In this document: one piece after another, positions 1-6,185 of the stretch
Layout of the letters: every line of letters begins with the position of its first letter
How positions within the stretch are numbered: the stretch's first letter is position 1
From: Flavobacteriales bacterium
GTDB taxonomy: Bacteria; Bacteroidota; Bacteroidia; Flavobacteriales_D; Sanyastnellaceae
Direction: 5' to 3'
Assembly (NCBI GenBank): GCA_030728235.1
Contig: JANRAA010000260.1
Span: 1 to 15,850 of the forward strand
DNA: 15,850 bases
Notes under the pieces: model-generated
Seen by the model: only the letters and a program-made list of their open reading frames with translations
Told to the model about the DNA's origin: nothing
Database searches by the model: none
Position numbers and translations under genes: made by a program

Positions 1-689
1 CGCATTTCAGGAACCAACGATACCGGATCTACGTGCTTGTTATCGCCATAACACAGTGTCCAATAAATCTGATCGAACATGATGTACAGCGGATTCTCAG
101 GTCCGCGGCGCATGTTTTCTGCCAATACCGCCTCTGAAATGGCTTTCAATTCGGCCGCGCCGAAGACGGTACCCGTAGGGTTTAGAGGAGAACACAAGGC
201 CACCAGACGTGCTGTCGACAAATGCGGTTGCAACTGCTCCAACACCGGCATAAAGTTCGTTTCAGGCGTGGTTTCTACCATCACCTGTTTTGCATGTGCC
301 AAATGCGTATAGTGGTTGTTGTTCCACGAGGGAACTGGGAAAAGCACTTCATCGCCAGGATTCACTACTGCTTGAAAGATGGCGTGAATGAGCGGACGAG
401 CACCGCCGGCTACCAAAAACGAGTCGGCACCGTATACCAACCCTTGACGCTCCTCAATAAAGCGCGACAACTCCTTACGCAAACCCGCCATGCCGTTCGC
501 AGCAGGGTAGTTTGTGTGCTTTTGCTGATAGGCGTGCACAATTGCATCTTCCAATTCTGTTGGAATGGGAAAAATTTCTGGGTCAAAATCCCCAATCGTG
601 AAATTGTGAATATTTCTGCCCTGTGCTTGCAATGCCTTGATTTCCCCGGATAGCTTGATTATCTCAGATCCAACGAGGGACTCAGCCAT
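1..689 (-). CDS. PLP-dependent aminotransferase, class I/II (partial, C-terminus off the left edge)
   Basis: This is the first 229 codons of a fold-type I aminotransferase, read on the minus strand and open at the window edge. It starts MAESLVGSEIIKLSGE; this ATG is the only one in frame before the sprT-like stop. Visible landmarks are NYPAANG (residues 60-66), a glycine-rich AGGARPL (95-101) where the cofactor phosphate is bound, PSWNNNHY (120-127) with the Trp that stacks on the PLP ring, the SPLNPTGT motif (168-174) with the conserved Asn, and FDQIYW (205-210) carrying the Asp that contacts the pyridine nitrogen and the Tyr that contacts the ring oxygen. The Schiff-base lysine lies beyond the edge and was not seen. 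Family knowledge: such enzymes exchange amino groups between amino acids and 2-oxo acids in the cytoplasm; the substrate cannot be told from this part. It lies downstream of the sprT-like gene with 88 bases between, including a possible promoter of its own. Confidence 0.9.
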   Translation of the reverse strand, partial: MAESLVGSEIIKLSGEIKALQAQGRNIHNFTIGDFDPEIFPIPTELEDAIVHAYQQKHTNYPAANGMAGLRKELSRFIEERQGLVYGADSFLVAGGARPLIHAIFQAVVNPGDEVLFPVPSWNNNHYTHLAHAKQVMVETTPETNFMPVLEQLQPHLSTARLVALCSPLNPTGTVFGAAELKAISEAVLAENMRRGPENPLYIMFDQIYWTLCYGDNKHVDPVSLVPEM

Positions 690-763
690 GTTCGAAACGC
701 GCGTTTTCAATGGTGTCAAGTGAGTTGGTTGAACCGAAGCAAGTCTTTCCTCCTTCGGCGCTG

Positions 764-771
764 CAAAAGTA
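764..771 (-). promoter_or_regulatory. Candidate Bacteroidota -7 promoter element before the aminotransferase
   Basis: On the minus strand the sequence TACTTTTGC fits the Bacteroidota housekeeping consensus TAnnTTTG exactly. It sits in the short gap after the sprT-like gene, about 75 bases before the aminotransferase ATG. No good TTTG -33 box was found at the usual distance, so the aminotransferase may also be served by readthrough from upstream. Confidence 0.45.
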
Positions 772-777
772 CAAATT

Positions 778-1386
778 TCATTGCTCCACACGTACGGTTG
801 GGTGAAAGAGGTACCAACGGTTGTTCTCTGTGTTAAGACATTTGATTCGCGTACGTACCACGTGTCCTTTGCTGTACCTAACGCCCCTGTAAACAAAGGT
901 GTCTCCCGGCTTTAAATCTTTTATCGCCTCACCCGGCGGATGCGAGCCGTATTGAAAGTAAGCGTATAATTTTGGGTCGGCGGTGGCCGTGGCGCGCGGA
1001 TTTTTCATGTGCCGCCTCAAGATCACGAGCAGTTCTGGGCCAAAAGCATCGGTTTCAAAAAGGGGGATGGTGATTTCGGCAAAAGCAGATTTCCATTCTT
1101 GTCCGTGTGGCAACGCTTTTCTCCCATGCTCCACCTGCACCATGTGGTGTGCGAATTCGTGCAACAACGTCAGTAAAAAAGCTTCTTTCGAGAGGTTTGC
1201 ATTGACCGTAATGCGCGGCATTACAGCAGGGCCAAAGCGGTAGTCTCCCCATTTCGTTTGTCGCGCTCGGCTAACTTTAAACCCAACCGGCTTCGATTCG
1301 AGCAGTTGAACACAATAATCAAGCGCTGAATCAGGTACATAATGAGAGAGAATGTAACGCAGGGTGGGTTTACCGTGTAAGCTCAA
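778..1386 (-). CDS. SprT-like zinc metalloprotein
   Basis: The protein is 202 residues long with a SprT-type metallopeptidase core. Residues 76-80 read HEFAH (HExxH: two zinc ligands and the catalytic Glu) and HGQEW (94-98) supplies the likely third His ligand. The C-terminal part (about 155-202, GDTFVYRGVRY onward) has a single Cys, so the four-Cys zinc ribbon of classical SprT is absent and a small beta-rich tail is likely instead. The start is inferred to be TTG at 1386: the frame is open upstream to a stop at about 1498-1500 but has no ATG there, and the first internal ATG (residue 56) would remove conserved N-terminal sequence. The start overlaps the end of the lipoprotein gene by 17 bases, which suggests translational coupling. 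Spartan, the eukaryotic relative, cleaves DNA-protein crosslinks; the role of bacterial relatives is unsettled, so no function is claimed beyond a putative metalloprotease. Confidence 0.85.
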   Translation of the reverse strand: MSLHGKPTLRYILSHYVPDSALDYCVQLLESKPVGFKVSRARQTKWGDYRFGPAVMPRITVNANLSKEAFLLTLLHEFAHHMVQVEHGRKALPHGQEWKSAFAEITIPLFETDAFGPELLVILRRHMKNPRATATADPKLYAYFQYGSHPPGEAIKDLKPGDTFVYRGVRYSKGHVVRTRIKCLNTENNRWYLFHPTVRVEQ

Positions 1387-1507
1387 CGTTGTCTTTCCAG
1401 GTTGGACAAGTATTGCAGCGGTTTTTCTTTCTGACAGTCGCGCAAGACGAGGCTCCCAGACACAACGCCACGAGTAAAAACAGGGTGATTGCCGATCTCA
1501 ATTTCAT
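1370..1507 (-). CDS. Small Cys-rich lipoprotein, 45 residues
   Basis: This short frame has a clear export signal: MKLRS, then a hydrophobic core AITLFLLVALCLGA, then a lipobox-like ASSC with the Cys at residue 22. The predicted mature peptide is about 24 residues, basic at first (ATVRKKNR), with CNTC and PTW, ending in VELTR. Short Bacteroidota lipoproteins with a KKxxCxxCPxW-like tail are a recurring type, which supports it as real; their function is not known. It reads into the start of the sprT-like gene in another frame, with a 17-base overlap. An exact TAnnTTTG element lies only four bases before its ATG. The alternative is a chance frame, but lipobox, Cys pair, promoter and gene overlap together argue against that. 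Confidence 0.72.
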   Translation of the reverse strand: MKLRSAITLFLLVALCLGASSCATVRKKNRCNTCPTWKDNVELTR

Positions 1508-1511
1508 AACT

Positions 1512-1519
1512 CAAAAGTA
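1512..1519 (-). promoter_or_regulatory. Candidate -7 promoter element directly before the small lipoprotein
   Basis: On the minus strand TACTTTTG matches TAnnTTTG exactly and is followed by AGTT and then the ATG. About 20 bases further upstream is a run of T (TTTT), a weak -33 match. With usual Bacteroidota geometry, transcription would begin at or within a few bases of the start codon. The remaining divergent gap up to mlaE (1520-1596) shows only a one-mismatch TATTTTCG at 1583-1590 on the plus strand. Confidence 0.55.
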
Positions 1520-1596
1520 ACAATTAAAAGAGAAGTGCTAAAAAGTTCACACGAGTATGGTGAACGCGCTCAATACAAATGGTATTTTCGCACCGT

Positions 1597-2337
1597 ATGC
1601 AAATCTTTACCAACATTGGAAGATACGCCCTACTCATGGCGAGCGTTTTTCGCAGGCCCGAGAAGTGGAAAATCTTTTATCGGCTGACTGTATTGGAGAT
1701 CGATAAGATCGGTGTGCAATCGGTAGGCATCGTAGCCCTGCTTTCGTTGTTTATGGGAGCTGTTATTTGTATTCAAACTGCTGCCAATATCGACAGTGGT
1801 TGGATTCCGGTTTACACCATAGGCTTCACGGTTAGGCAGACGATGATTCTTGAGTTTTCACCCACCATCATTCCAGTAATCATGGCAGGCAAAGTGGGGT
1901 CGAACATCGCTTCTGAGATCGGTACCATGCGGATATCGGAGCAGATCGACGCCCTCGACATCATGGGTATCAACTCAGCGAATTACCTCATACTTCCCAA
2001 ATTGGTGGGTGCTTTGTTCATCTTTCCGTTCTTGATTGTTATGAGCATGGTGCTCGGAATTACGGCAGGAGCTTGGGTAGGTGAGTTGGCAGGAGTAATA
2101 TCAATGCCCGACTACCAAACGGGTATCACCTACGATTTCCGTCCGTTTCAAGTAGCCTACTCCCTCATCAAAACAACTGTTTTCGCTTTTATCATTGTCA
2201 CCATCTCGGCATATTACGGTTACTACACCAAAGGCGGAGCTCTAGAGGTAGGAAAGGCCAGCACCCAGGCGGTGGTGTATAGCATTGTACTCATCATGAT
2301 TTGCAACTTGCTCATCTCTCAATTGGTACTCACATGA
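1597..2337 (+). CDS. mlaE: MlaE-type lipid ABC transporter permease
   Basis: The 246-residue inner-membrane protein has the MlaE fold: an amphipathic N-terminal stretch (MQIFTNIGRYALLMASVFRR), then several hydrophobic segments (about residues 42-62, 88-104, 133-165, 192-210, 226-245). The family hallmark is the cytoplasmic EIGTMRISEQIDALDIMG (107-124), the coupling region that contacts the ATPase. MlaE with MlaF forms the core of a transporter that moves phospholipids between inner and outer membrane and keeps the outer leaflet asymmetric. I chose the ATG at 1597 because MQIFTNIG fits the usual family start; an in-frame ATG at 1579 would add six residues. Its TGA overlaps the mlaF ATG in the sequence ATGA, typical of coupled subunits. 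No MCE-domain gene (mlaD) is next to it. Confidence 0.93.
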   Translation: MQIFTNIGRYALLMASVFRRPEKWKIFYRLTVLEIDKIGVQSVGIVALLSLFMGAVICIQTAANIDSGWIPVYTIGFTVRQTMILEFSPTIIPVIMAGKVGSNIASEIGTMRISEQIDALDIMGINSANYLILPKLVGALFIFPFLIVMSMVLGITAGAWVGELAGVISMPDYQTGITYDFRPFQVAYSLIKTTVFAFIIVTISAYYGYYTKGGALEVGKASTQAVVYSIVLIMICNLLISQLVLT

Positions 2338-3089
2338 TTGCAGTTGAAGGGGTATCGAAAACATTCGGGACGCAGCATGTATTGCGCAATGTGAGCACTG
2401 TGTTTGAGACGGGGAAAGTCAATTTCATCATCGGAAGAAGTGGAAGTGGGAAGAGCGTTTTAACCAAATGCATCGTCGGATTGCTCGAGGTTGACGAAGG
2501 GCGCATCATGTTCAACGACCGCAACTTCACCGCCATGAATGAGCAAGAGAGAAAGGCGGTGCGACAAGAAATCGGCATGTTGTTTCAAGGCAGCGCCTTG
2601 TTCGACTCCCTGACCGTTGAAGAGAACGTCATGTTCCCGCTCACCATGTTTAGCAACATGAGCAAAGCCGAAATGCTCGACCGAGTGAATTGGTGTCTGA
2701 AACGCGTACAGCTCGACAATGCCAACAAGAAATTCCCTGCCGAGATCAGCGGAGGGATGCAGAAGCGCGTCGGCATAGCCCGAGCCATCGCCATGAACCC
2801 AAAGTATTTGTTTTGCGATGAGCCGAACTCCGGACTGGATCCGCAGACGGCCATCGTAATTGACAATTTGATCAAAGAGATCACCTACGAGTTCAACATG
2901 ACGACAGTGGTTGTGTCGCACGATATGAACTCCGTGATTGAAATCGGAGATCGTATAAACTTCGTTTTTGAAGGCGAAATTTGGTGGAGTGGCGATAAGG
3001 TTGATATTTTGAAGACCACCAACGACGAGTTGAACAACTTCGTTTACGCCAGCGATTTTATGCGCATCGTGCGCGAGAAACTGCAATAA
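2334..3089 (+). CDS. mlaF: MlaF-type ABC transporter ATP-binding protein
   Basis: The 251-residue ATPase carries all ABC motifs in order: Walker A GRSGSGKS (34-41), Q-loop Gln85 in MLFQG, signature ISGGMQ (138-143), Walker B YLFCDEP with the catalytic Glu163, D-loop SGLDP (166-170) and switch His196. The length and the C-terminal tail (IWWSGDKVDILKTTN onward) fit the MlaF type. It powers lipid movement through the MlaE dimer at the inner membrane. The start at 2334 overlaps the mlaE stop by four bases; an upstream in-frame ATG at 2301 lies inside mlaE and would add 11 residues with no family support. A flavoprotein gene follows after 50 bases, and whether it is co-transcribed is unknown. Confidence 0.95.
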   Translation: MIAVEGVSKTFGTQHVLRNVSTVFETGKVNFIIGRSGSGKSVLTKCIVGLLEVDEGRIMFNDRNFTAMNEQERKAVRQEIGMLFQGSALFDSLTVEENVMFPLTMFSNMSKAEMLDRVNWCLKRVQLDNANKKFPAEISGGMQKRVGIARAIAMNPKYLFCDEPNSGLDPQTAIVIDNLIKEITYEFNMTTVVVSHDMNSVIEIGDRINFVFEGEIWWSGDKVDILKTTNDELNNFVYASDFMRIVREKLQ

Positions 3090-3139
3090 TCGCAGTTCGG
3101 TATTGATTCGTATATTTCTCGAGAAACAAAAGTTAAAGC

Positions 3140-3820
3140 ATGTCAGACAAAGATCAACGTACATTCATTCCTCTCCCGTATGAACGCATGAGCGAGTCTG
3201 AAATGATTGAAAAAAGCAGGTCATTCGCAGATTCTATATCGAAAAGAAGAAGTGTCCGTGAGTTTTCTACCGACCCCGTCCCGATGGAGATCATAGAAAA
3301 TGCGATTCGGGCGGCAGGCTCAGCGCCGAGTGGGGCCAACAAGCAGCCATGGACGTATTGTGTGGTTACATGTGCTGACCTGAAGCGCCGCATACGCGTT
3401 TCGGCAGAGGAAGAGGAGTTTCGCAATTATCATGGAAGAATGAGCGAATCGTGGCTAGAAGATTTGGAACCTCTGGGAACCAATCACCAAAAGCCATTTA
3501 TCGAAGATGCACCCGTGTTGATTATCGTTTTTAAGAAGATTTATGATCAGGAGGAACCGACTGGTTCTAAGAAGAATAATTATTACGTCAACGAATCAAT
3601 CGGCATATCGGTAGGCATGTTACTCACCGCACTGCACCAAAGTGGATTGGCAACACTGACACATACACCGAGTCCGATGAATTTTCTCGAAAAGCTTTTA
3701 AATCGTCCGGCAAATGAGCGAGCGTACCTAAATATCCCTGTTGGATACCCAAAAAATGGTACAGAAGTGCCAAATATTCACCGGAAAGGTTTGGATGACA
3801 TCATGGTTTCATATATTTGA
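3140..3820 (+). CDS. Nitroreductase-fold flavoprotein, iodotyrosine deiodinase-like
   Basis: The 226-residue protein belongs to the FMN-dependent nitroreductase superfamily: KRRSVREF (35-42) and SAPSGANKQPW (61-71) form the FMN phosphate and ribityl site, and VGYPKNG (201-207) is the usual C-terminal motif. It aligns from memory with vertebrate iodotyrosine deiodinase along most of its length, much more closely than ordinary nitroreductases do. The three residues that close over the halotyrosine zwitterion in that enzyme correspond to Glu93, Tyr97 and Lys118, with the same spacing (+4 and +21). A Thr near the flavin N5, important for one-electron chemistry, is available in LTHTP (173-177). 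Inferred reaction: reductive removal of halogen from halotyrosines by reduced FMN in the cytoplasm. It follows mlaEF by 50 bases; no functional link is evident. The alternative is a plain nitroreductase with another substrate. Confidence 0.85.
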   Translation: MSDKDQRTFIPLPYERMSESEMIEKSRSFADSISKRRSVREFSTDPVPMEIIENAIRAAGSAPSGANKQPWTYCVVTCADLKRRIRVSAEEEEFRNYHGRMSESWLEDLEPLGTNHQKPFIEDAPVLIIVFKKIYDQEEPTGSKKNNYYVNESIGISVGMLLTALHQSGLATLTHTPSPMNFLEKLLNRPANERAYLNIPVGYPKNGTEVPNIHRKGLDDIMVSYI

Positions 3821-3868
3821 CCGTGGTAAGATCCTCAAAATCAATAAATTTTTACCTTCATTCTTAAT

Positions 3869-3900
3869 TTTGCTGTGTATTGTAAGTTTTAGTTACTTTG
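3869..3900 (+). promoter_or_regulatory. Promoter for acpP-fabF-rnc
   Basis: A TTTG box at 3869-3872 is followed, after 20 bases, by TTACTTTGC at 3893-3901. This fits the Bacteroidota pattern TTTG, about 19 bases, TAnnTTTG with one mismatch. The acpP ATG is 25 bases after the -7 box. It lies in the only sizeable gap (about 105 bases) on this stretch, after the deiodinase-like gene, so it is the likely main promoter of the fatty-acid genes. Confidence 0.6.
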
Positions 3901-3925
3901 CAGCCGGATTTTTAAAACCTCGAAT

Positions 3926-4159
3926 ATGTCTGATGTAAGTTCAAAAGTTACTGCGATCATCGTAGATAAACTAGGAGTAGATGAAAGCGAAGTAACTCGT
4001 GAAGCGAGTTTCACCAATGATTTGGGTGCTGATTCACTTGATACCGTAGAATTGATAATGGAATTCGAAAAAGAGTTCAACATTGCCATTCCGGATGATC
4101 AGGCCGAGAAAATCAATACCGTTGGCCAAGCCATCGAGTACATCGAGAATAACAAATAA
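3926..4159 (+). CDS. acpP: Acyl carrier protein
   Basis: This is a 77-residue acidic protein of the usual ACP length. Ser37 in the DSLD motif (DLGADSLDTVEL) is the site where 4'-phosphopantetheine is attached; growing acyl chains are carried on that arm during type II fatty-acid synthesis in the cytoplasm. Helix II (DTVELIMEFEKEF) follows with its acidic face, which partner enzymes recognise. fabF begins 12 bases after the stop, the common acpP-fabF pairing, so both are surely one transcript. The 25-base leader runs from the promoter described at 3869-3900. Confidence 0.98.
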   Translation: MSDVSSKVTAIIVDKLGVDESEVTREASFTNDLGADSLDTVELIMEFEKEFNIAIPDDQAEKINTVGQAIEYIENNK

Positions 4160-4170
4160 GCCACGTTCCT

Positions 4171-5418
4171 ATGGAACTGAAGCGCGTAGTCGTAACAGGT
4201 GTTGGCGCACTAACACCAATCGGAAATACTGCCAGTGAATACTGGACAGCTCTCCTGAATGGGGTGAGTGGCGCTGCGCCAATTACTCACTTCGATGCTT
4301 CCTTGTTTAAAACTCAGTTTGCGTGTGAGGTGAAGGGGTATGACCCCGACAATCATTTCGACCGAAAGGAAGGACGTAAATTGGATAAGTTTTCTCAGTA
4401 CGCTATGGTTGCGGTTGAGGAAGCTGTGCAGGATGCTGGATTGTTGAGTGACAAACTAAATCACGATCGTGTCGGAGTAATCTGGGGATCGGGAATTGGT
4501 GGTTTGCTAACTTTCCAAGAAGAATGTATGGCTTTTGCCTTAGGAGATGGTACACCACGATTTAACCCTTTCTTCATTCCGAAGATGATAGCTGATATCG
4601 CCTCTGGTCATATCTCTATCAAATATGGTTTCCGTGGTCCCAACTTCACAACGGTTTCAGCTTGTGCAAGTGCAACGAATGCGCTAATAGATGCTTTCAA
4701 TTACATCCGCCTGGGTAAGGCGGATGTAATCGTTTCCGGTGGCTCTGAAGCTGCTGTTTGCGAAGCAGGTATTGGAGGATTCAATGCCTTGAAAGCACTC
4801 TCGACCAACAATGAAAATTACAAAACCGCGAGTCGTCCCTTCGACGCTACCCGCGATGGTTTTGTCCTCGGCGAAGGCGCCGGAGCCCTCGTAATTGAGG
4901 AGTACGAACACGCCAAAGCACGCGGTGCGAAGATTTACTGCGAACTTGCGGGTGGTGGCCTTTCGGCCGATGCCTATCACATGACAGCACCACACCCTGA
5001 AGGGTTGGGAGCGCAGAATGTGATGGTAACCGCTTTGCAAGATGCAGGCATGAGCACGTCGGATATTGATTATATCAATGTCCACGGGACATCTACCCCG
5101 CTGGGGGATGTGGCAGAAACACGCGCCATACAGCACGTGTTTGGAGAAAATGCCTACAACCTGAACATCTCATCTACCAAGTCTATGACCGGACATTTGC
5201 TTGGCGCCGCTGGTGCCATTGAAGCAATTGCCTGTATCATGTCGGTAGTGCACGATATCGTTCCACCAACGATTAACCACGTGAATCCTGATCCTGAACT
5301 GGATGCGAAATTGAATTTCACTTTCAACCAGGCACAGAAACGCATCGTACGTGCGGCTATAAGCAACACGTTTGGGTTTGGTGGACACAACACATCTGCG
5401 ATTTTCAAGAAGATTTAA
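4171..5418 (+). CDS. fabF: Beta-ketoacyl-ACP synthase II
   Basis: The 415-residue condensing enzyme has the thiolase fold and the Cys-His-His catalytic set of KAS I/II: Cys165 in VSACASATN, His305 in VHGTSTPLGD and His342 in MTGHLLGAAGA. The GFGGHN loop near the C-terminus, which gates the acyl site, is present (TFGFGGHN, about 401-408). It joins malonyl-ACP to acyl-ACP, extending the chain by two carbons. It sits directly between acpP and rnc, with only three bases before the rnc ATG. A perfect 12-bp inverted repeat occurs inside its coding sequence and is listed separately. Confidence 0.98.
   Translation: MELKRVVVTGVGALTPIGNTASEYWTALLNGVSGAAPITHFDASLFKTQFACEVKGYDPDNHFDRKEGRKLDKFSQYAMVAVEEAVQDAGLLSDKLNHDRVGVIWGSGIGGLLTFQEECMAFALGDGTPRFNPFFIPKMIADIASGHISIKYGFRGPNFTTVSACASATNALIDAFNYIRLGKADVIVSGGSEAAVCEAGIGGFNALKALSTNNENYKTASRPFDATRDGFVLGEGAGALVIEEYEHAKARGAKIYCELAGGGLSADAYHMTAPHPEGLGAQNVMVTALQDAGMSTSDIDYINVHGTSTPLGDVAETRAIQHVFGENAYNLNISSTKSMTGHLLGAAGAIEAIACIMSVVHDIVPPTINHVNPDPELDAKLNFTFNQAQKRIVRAAISNTFGFGGHNTSAIFKKI
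4700..4730. repeat. Perfect 12-bp inverted repeat (hairpin) inside fabF
   Basis: The arms ATTACATCCGCC and GGCGGATGTAAT are exact reverse complements, separated by the seven bases TGGGTAA. They lie within the fabF codons for NYIRLGKADVI. The RNA would form a 12-bp stem. No T run follows, so it is not a typical terminator. Confidence 0.7.
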
Positions 5419-5421
5419 TTC

Positions 5422-6150
5422 ATGCGGCGGTTTTTCGGACTTTTTTCAAAAGCTGAACCCGAAAACAAGAAGCGCATACGCATGCTGGTACGTCGGCATT
5501 TTGGGTTCGACCCCAAAAATGTAGACCTCTATATCATGGCCTTGCGCCACAGCAGTTCGGTGCCGAAAAAACCGGGTGGACTGTTTGCGAGCAACGAGCG
5601 ATTGGAGTTCTTAGGTGATGCCGTGCTCGATCTTGTAGTGGCCGATTACCTGTATGAGCGTCACCCTGACCTTTCTGAAGGCGAACTCACCAAGATGAAA
5701 TCAAAAGTGGTGAGTCGTAAAATGCTCAATAGCATCGGAGCGCAACTTGAGATTGTGGAGCATATGGAGACCAAGTTGGGCGGACAAGCCATCAACCAGA
5801 CCATCATTGGAAATGCACTTGAAGCACTGATTGGCGCCATTTATCTTGATAAAGGATATACCTTCACGTCGGAACGCGTGATGGAAATCCTCAAACACAA
5901 TGGCATCGACGAGCATGTGCATCAAACAGTTGATTTCAAAAGTAAGCTGCACGAACATTGCCAGAAGAAACGGAAAACGTTGTACTTTATCGTTCTCAAC
6001 GACGATGAGGTAGATTCAGATACACGGTACACCGTGGAAGTGATGGTAGACGGAAAGCCTTTAGGCCGTGGATTCGGTAAATCCAAGAAGGCAGCAGAGC
6101 AAGAATCTGCCCGTGTTGCATGTGGTAAATTGTTTGGTGACGACGAATAG
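5422..6150 (+). CDS. rnc: Ribonuclease III
   Basis: The protein has 242 residues. The RNase III signature NERLEFLGDAVLDL (58-71) supplies Glu62 and Asp66, and SEGEL (85-89) and Glu134 in NALEALIGAIYLD add further acidic residues of the metal site. A double-stranded RNA binding domain covers about residues 170-240 (DFKSKLHEH, TRYTVEVMVDGKPLGRG, SKKAAEQESARVA). It cuts double-stranded RNA in rRNA processing and mRNA decay. The position equal to E. coli Asp114 is Asn131, while the essential Glu117 equivalent is kept. It has a short N-terminal extension of about 20 mostly basic residues. The ATG is three bases after the fabF stop, so it is co-transcribed with acpP and fabF. Confidence 0.97.
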   Translation: MRRFFGLFSKAEPENKKRIRMLVRRHFGFDPKNVDLYIMALRHSSSVPKKPGGLFASNERLEFLGDAVLDLVVADYLYERHPDLSEGELTKMKSKVVSRKMLNSIGAQLEIVEHMETKLGGQAINQTIIGNALEALIGAIYLDKGYTFTSERVMEILKHNGIDEHVHQTVDFKSKLHEHCQKKRKTLYFIVLNDDEVDSDTRYTVEVMVDGKPLGRGFGKSKKAAEQESARVACGKLFGDDE

Positions 6151-6165
6151 TGTAACTTTTACACT
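6149..6165. promoter_or_regulatory. Operator-like inverted repeat between rnc and the IPExxxVDY-like gene
   Basis: AGTGTAA and TTACACT form a perfect 7-bp inverted repeat around CTT. It starts at the rnc stop codon and ends eight bases before the TATGTTTG -7 element, so it overlaps where the -33 contact would be. This is the layout of a repressor or activator site, but the binding protein is unknown. The spacer of three is short for an RNA hairpin, which favours a DNA site. Confidence 0.4.
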
Positions 6166-6173
6166 TATTCCAT

Positions 6174-6181
6174 TATGTTTG
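6174..6181 (+). promoter_or_regulatory. Candidate -7 promoter element before the IPExxxVDY-like gene
   Basis: TATGTTTG followed by C fits TAnnTTTG exactly. The ATG at 6186 comes after only four more bases (CATT). No clear TTTG -33 box is present at 19-20 bases upstream; an inverted repeat lies there instead. If used, transcripts would start near or at the start codon. Confidence 0.5.
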
Positions 6182-6185
6182 CATT

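Noticed and set aside
222..653. A 143-codon plus-strand frame at the left end
   Set aside because: The minus strand codes a well-recognised aminotransferase over the same bases; the plus-strand product has no recognisable features.
1579..1596. Earlier mlaE start at 1579
   Set aside because: It would add MVFSHR with no family support; the alignment start fits the ATG at 1597. It cannot be fully excluded.
2460..3164. A 234-codon minus-strand frame opposite mlaF
   Set aside because: It is antisense to an ABC ATPase with all motifs intact, and its product has no recognisable domain.
3741..3938. Plus-strand frame with a hydrophobic stretch spanning the deiodinase-like end and the acpP start
   Set aside because: It overlaps two real genes and the acpP promoter; the hydrophobic run comes from the AT-rich promoter region.
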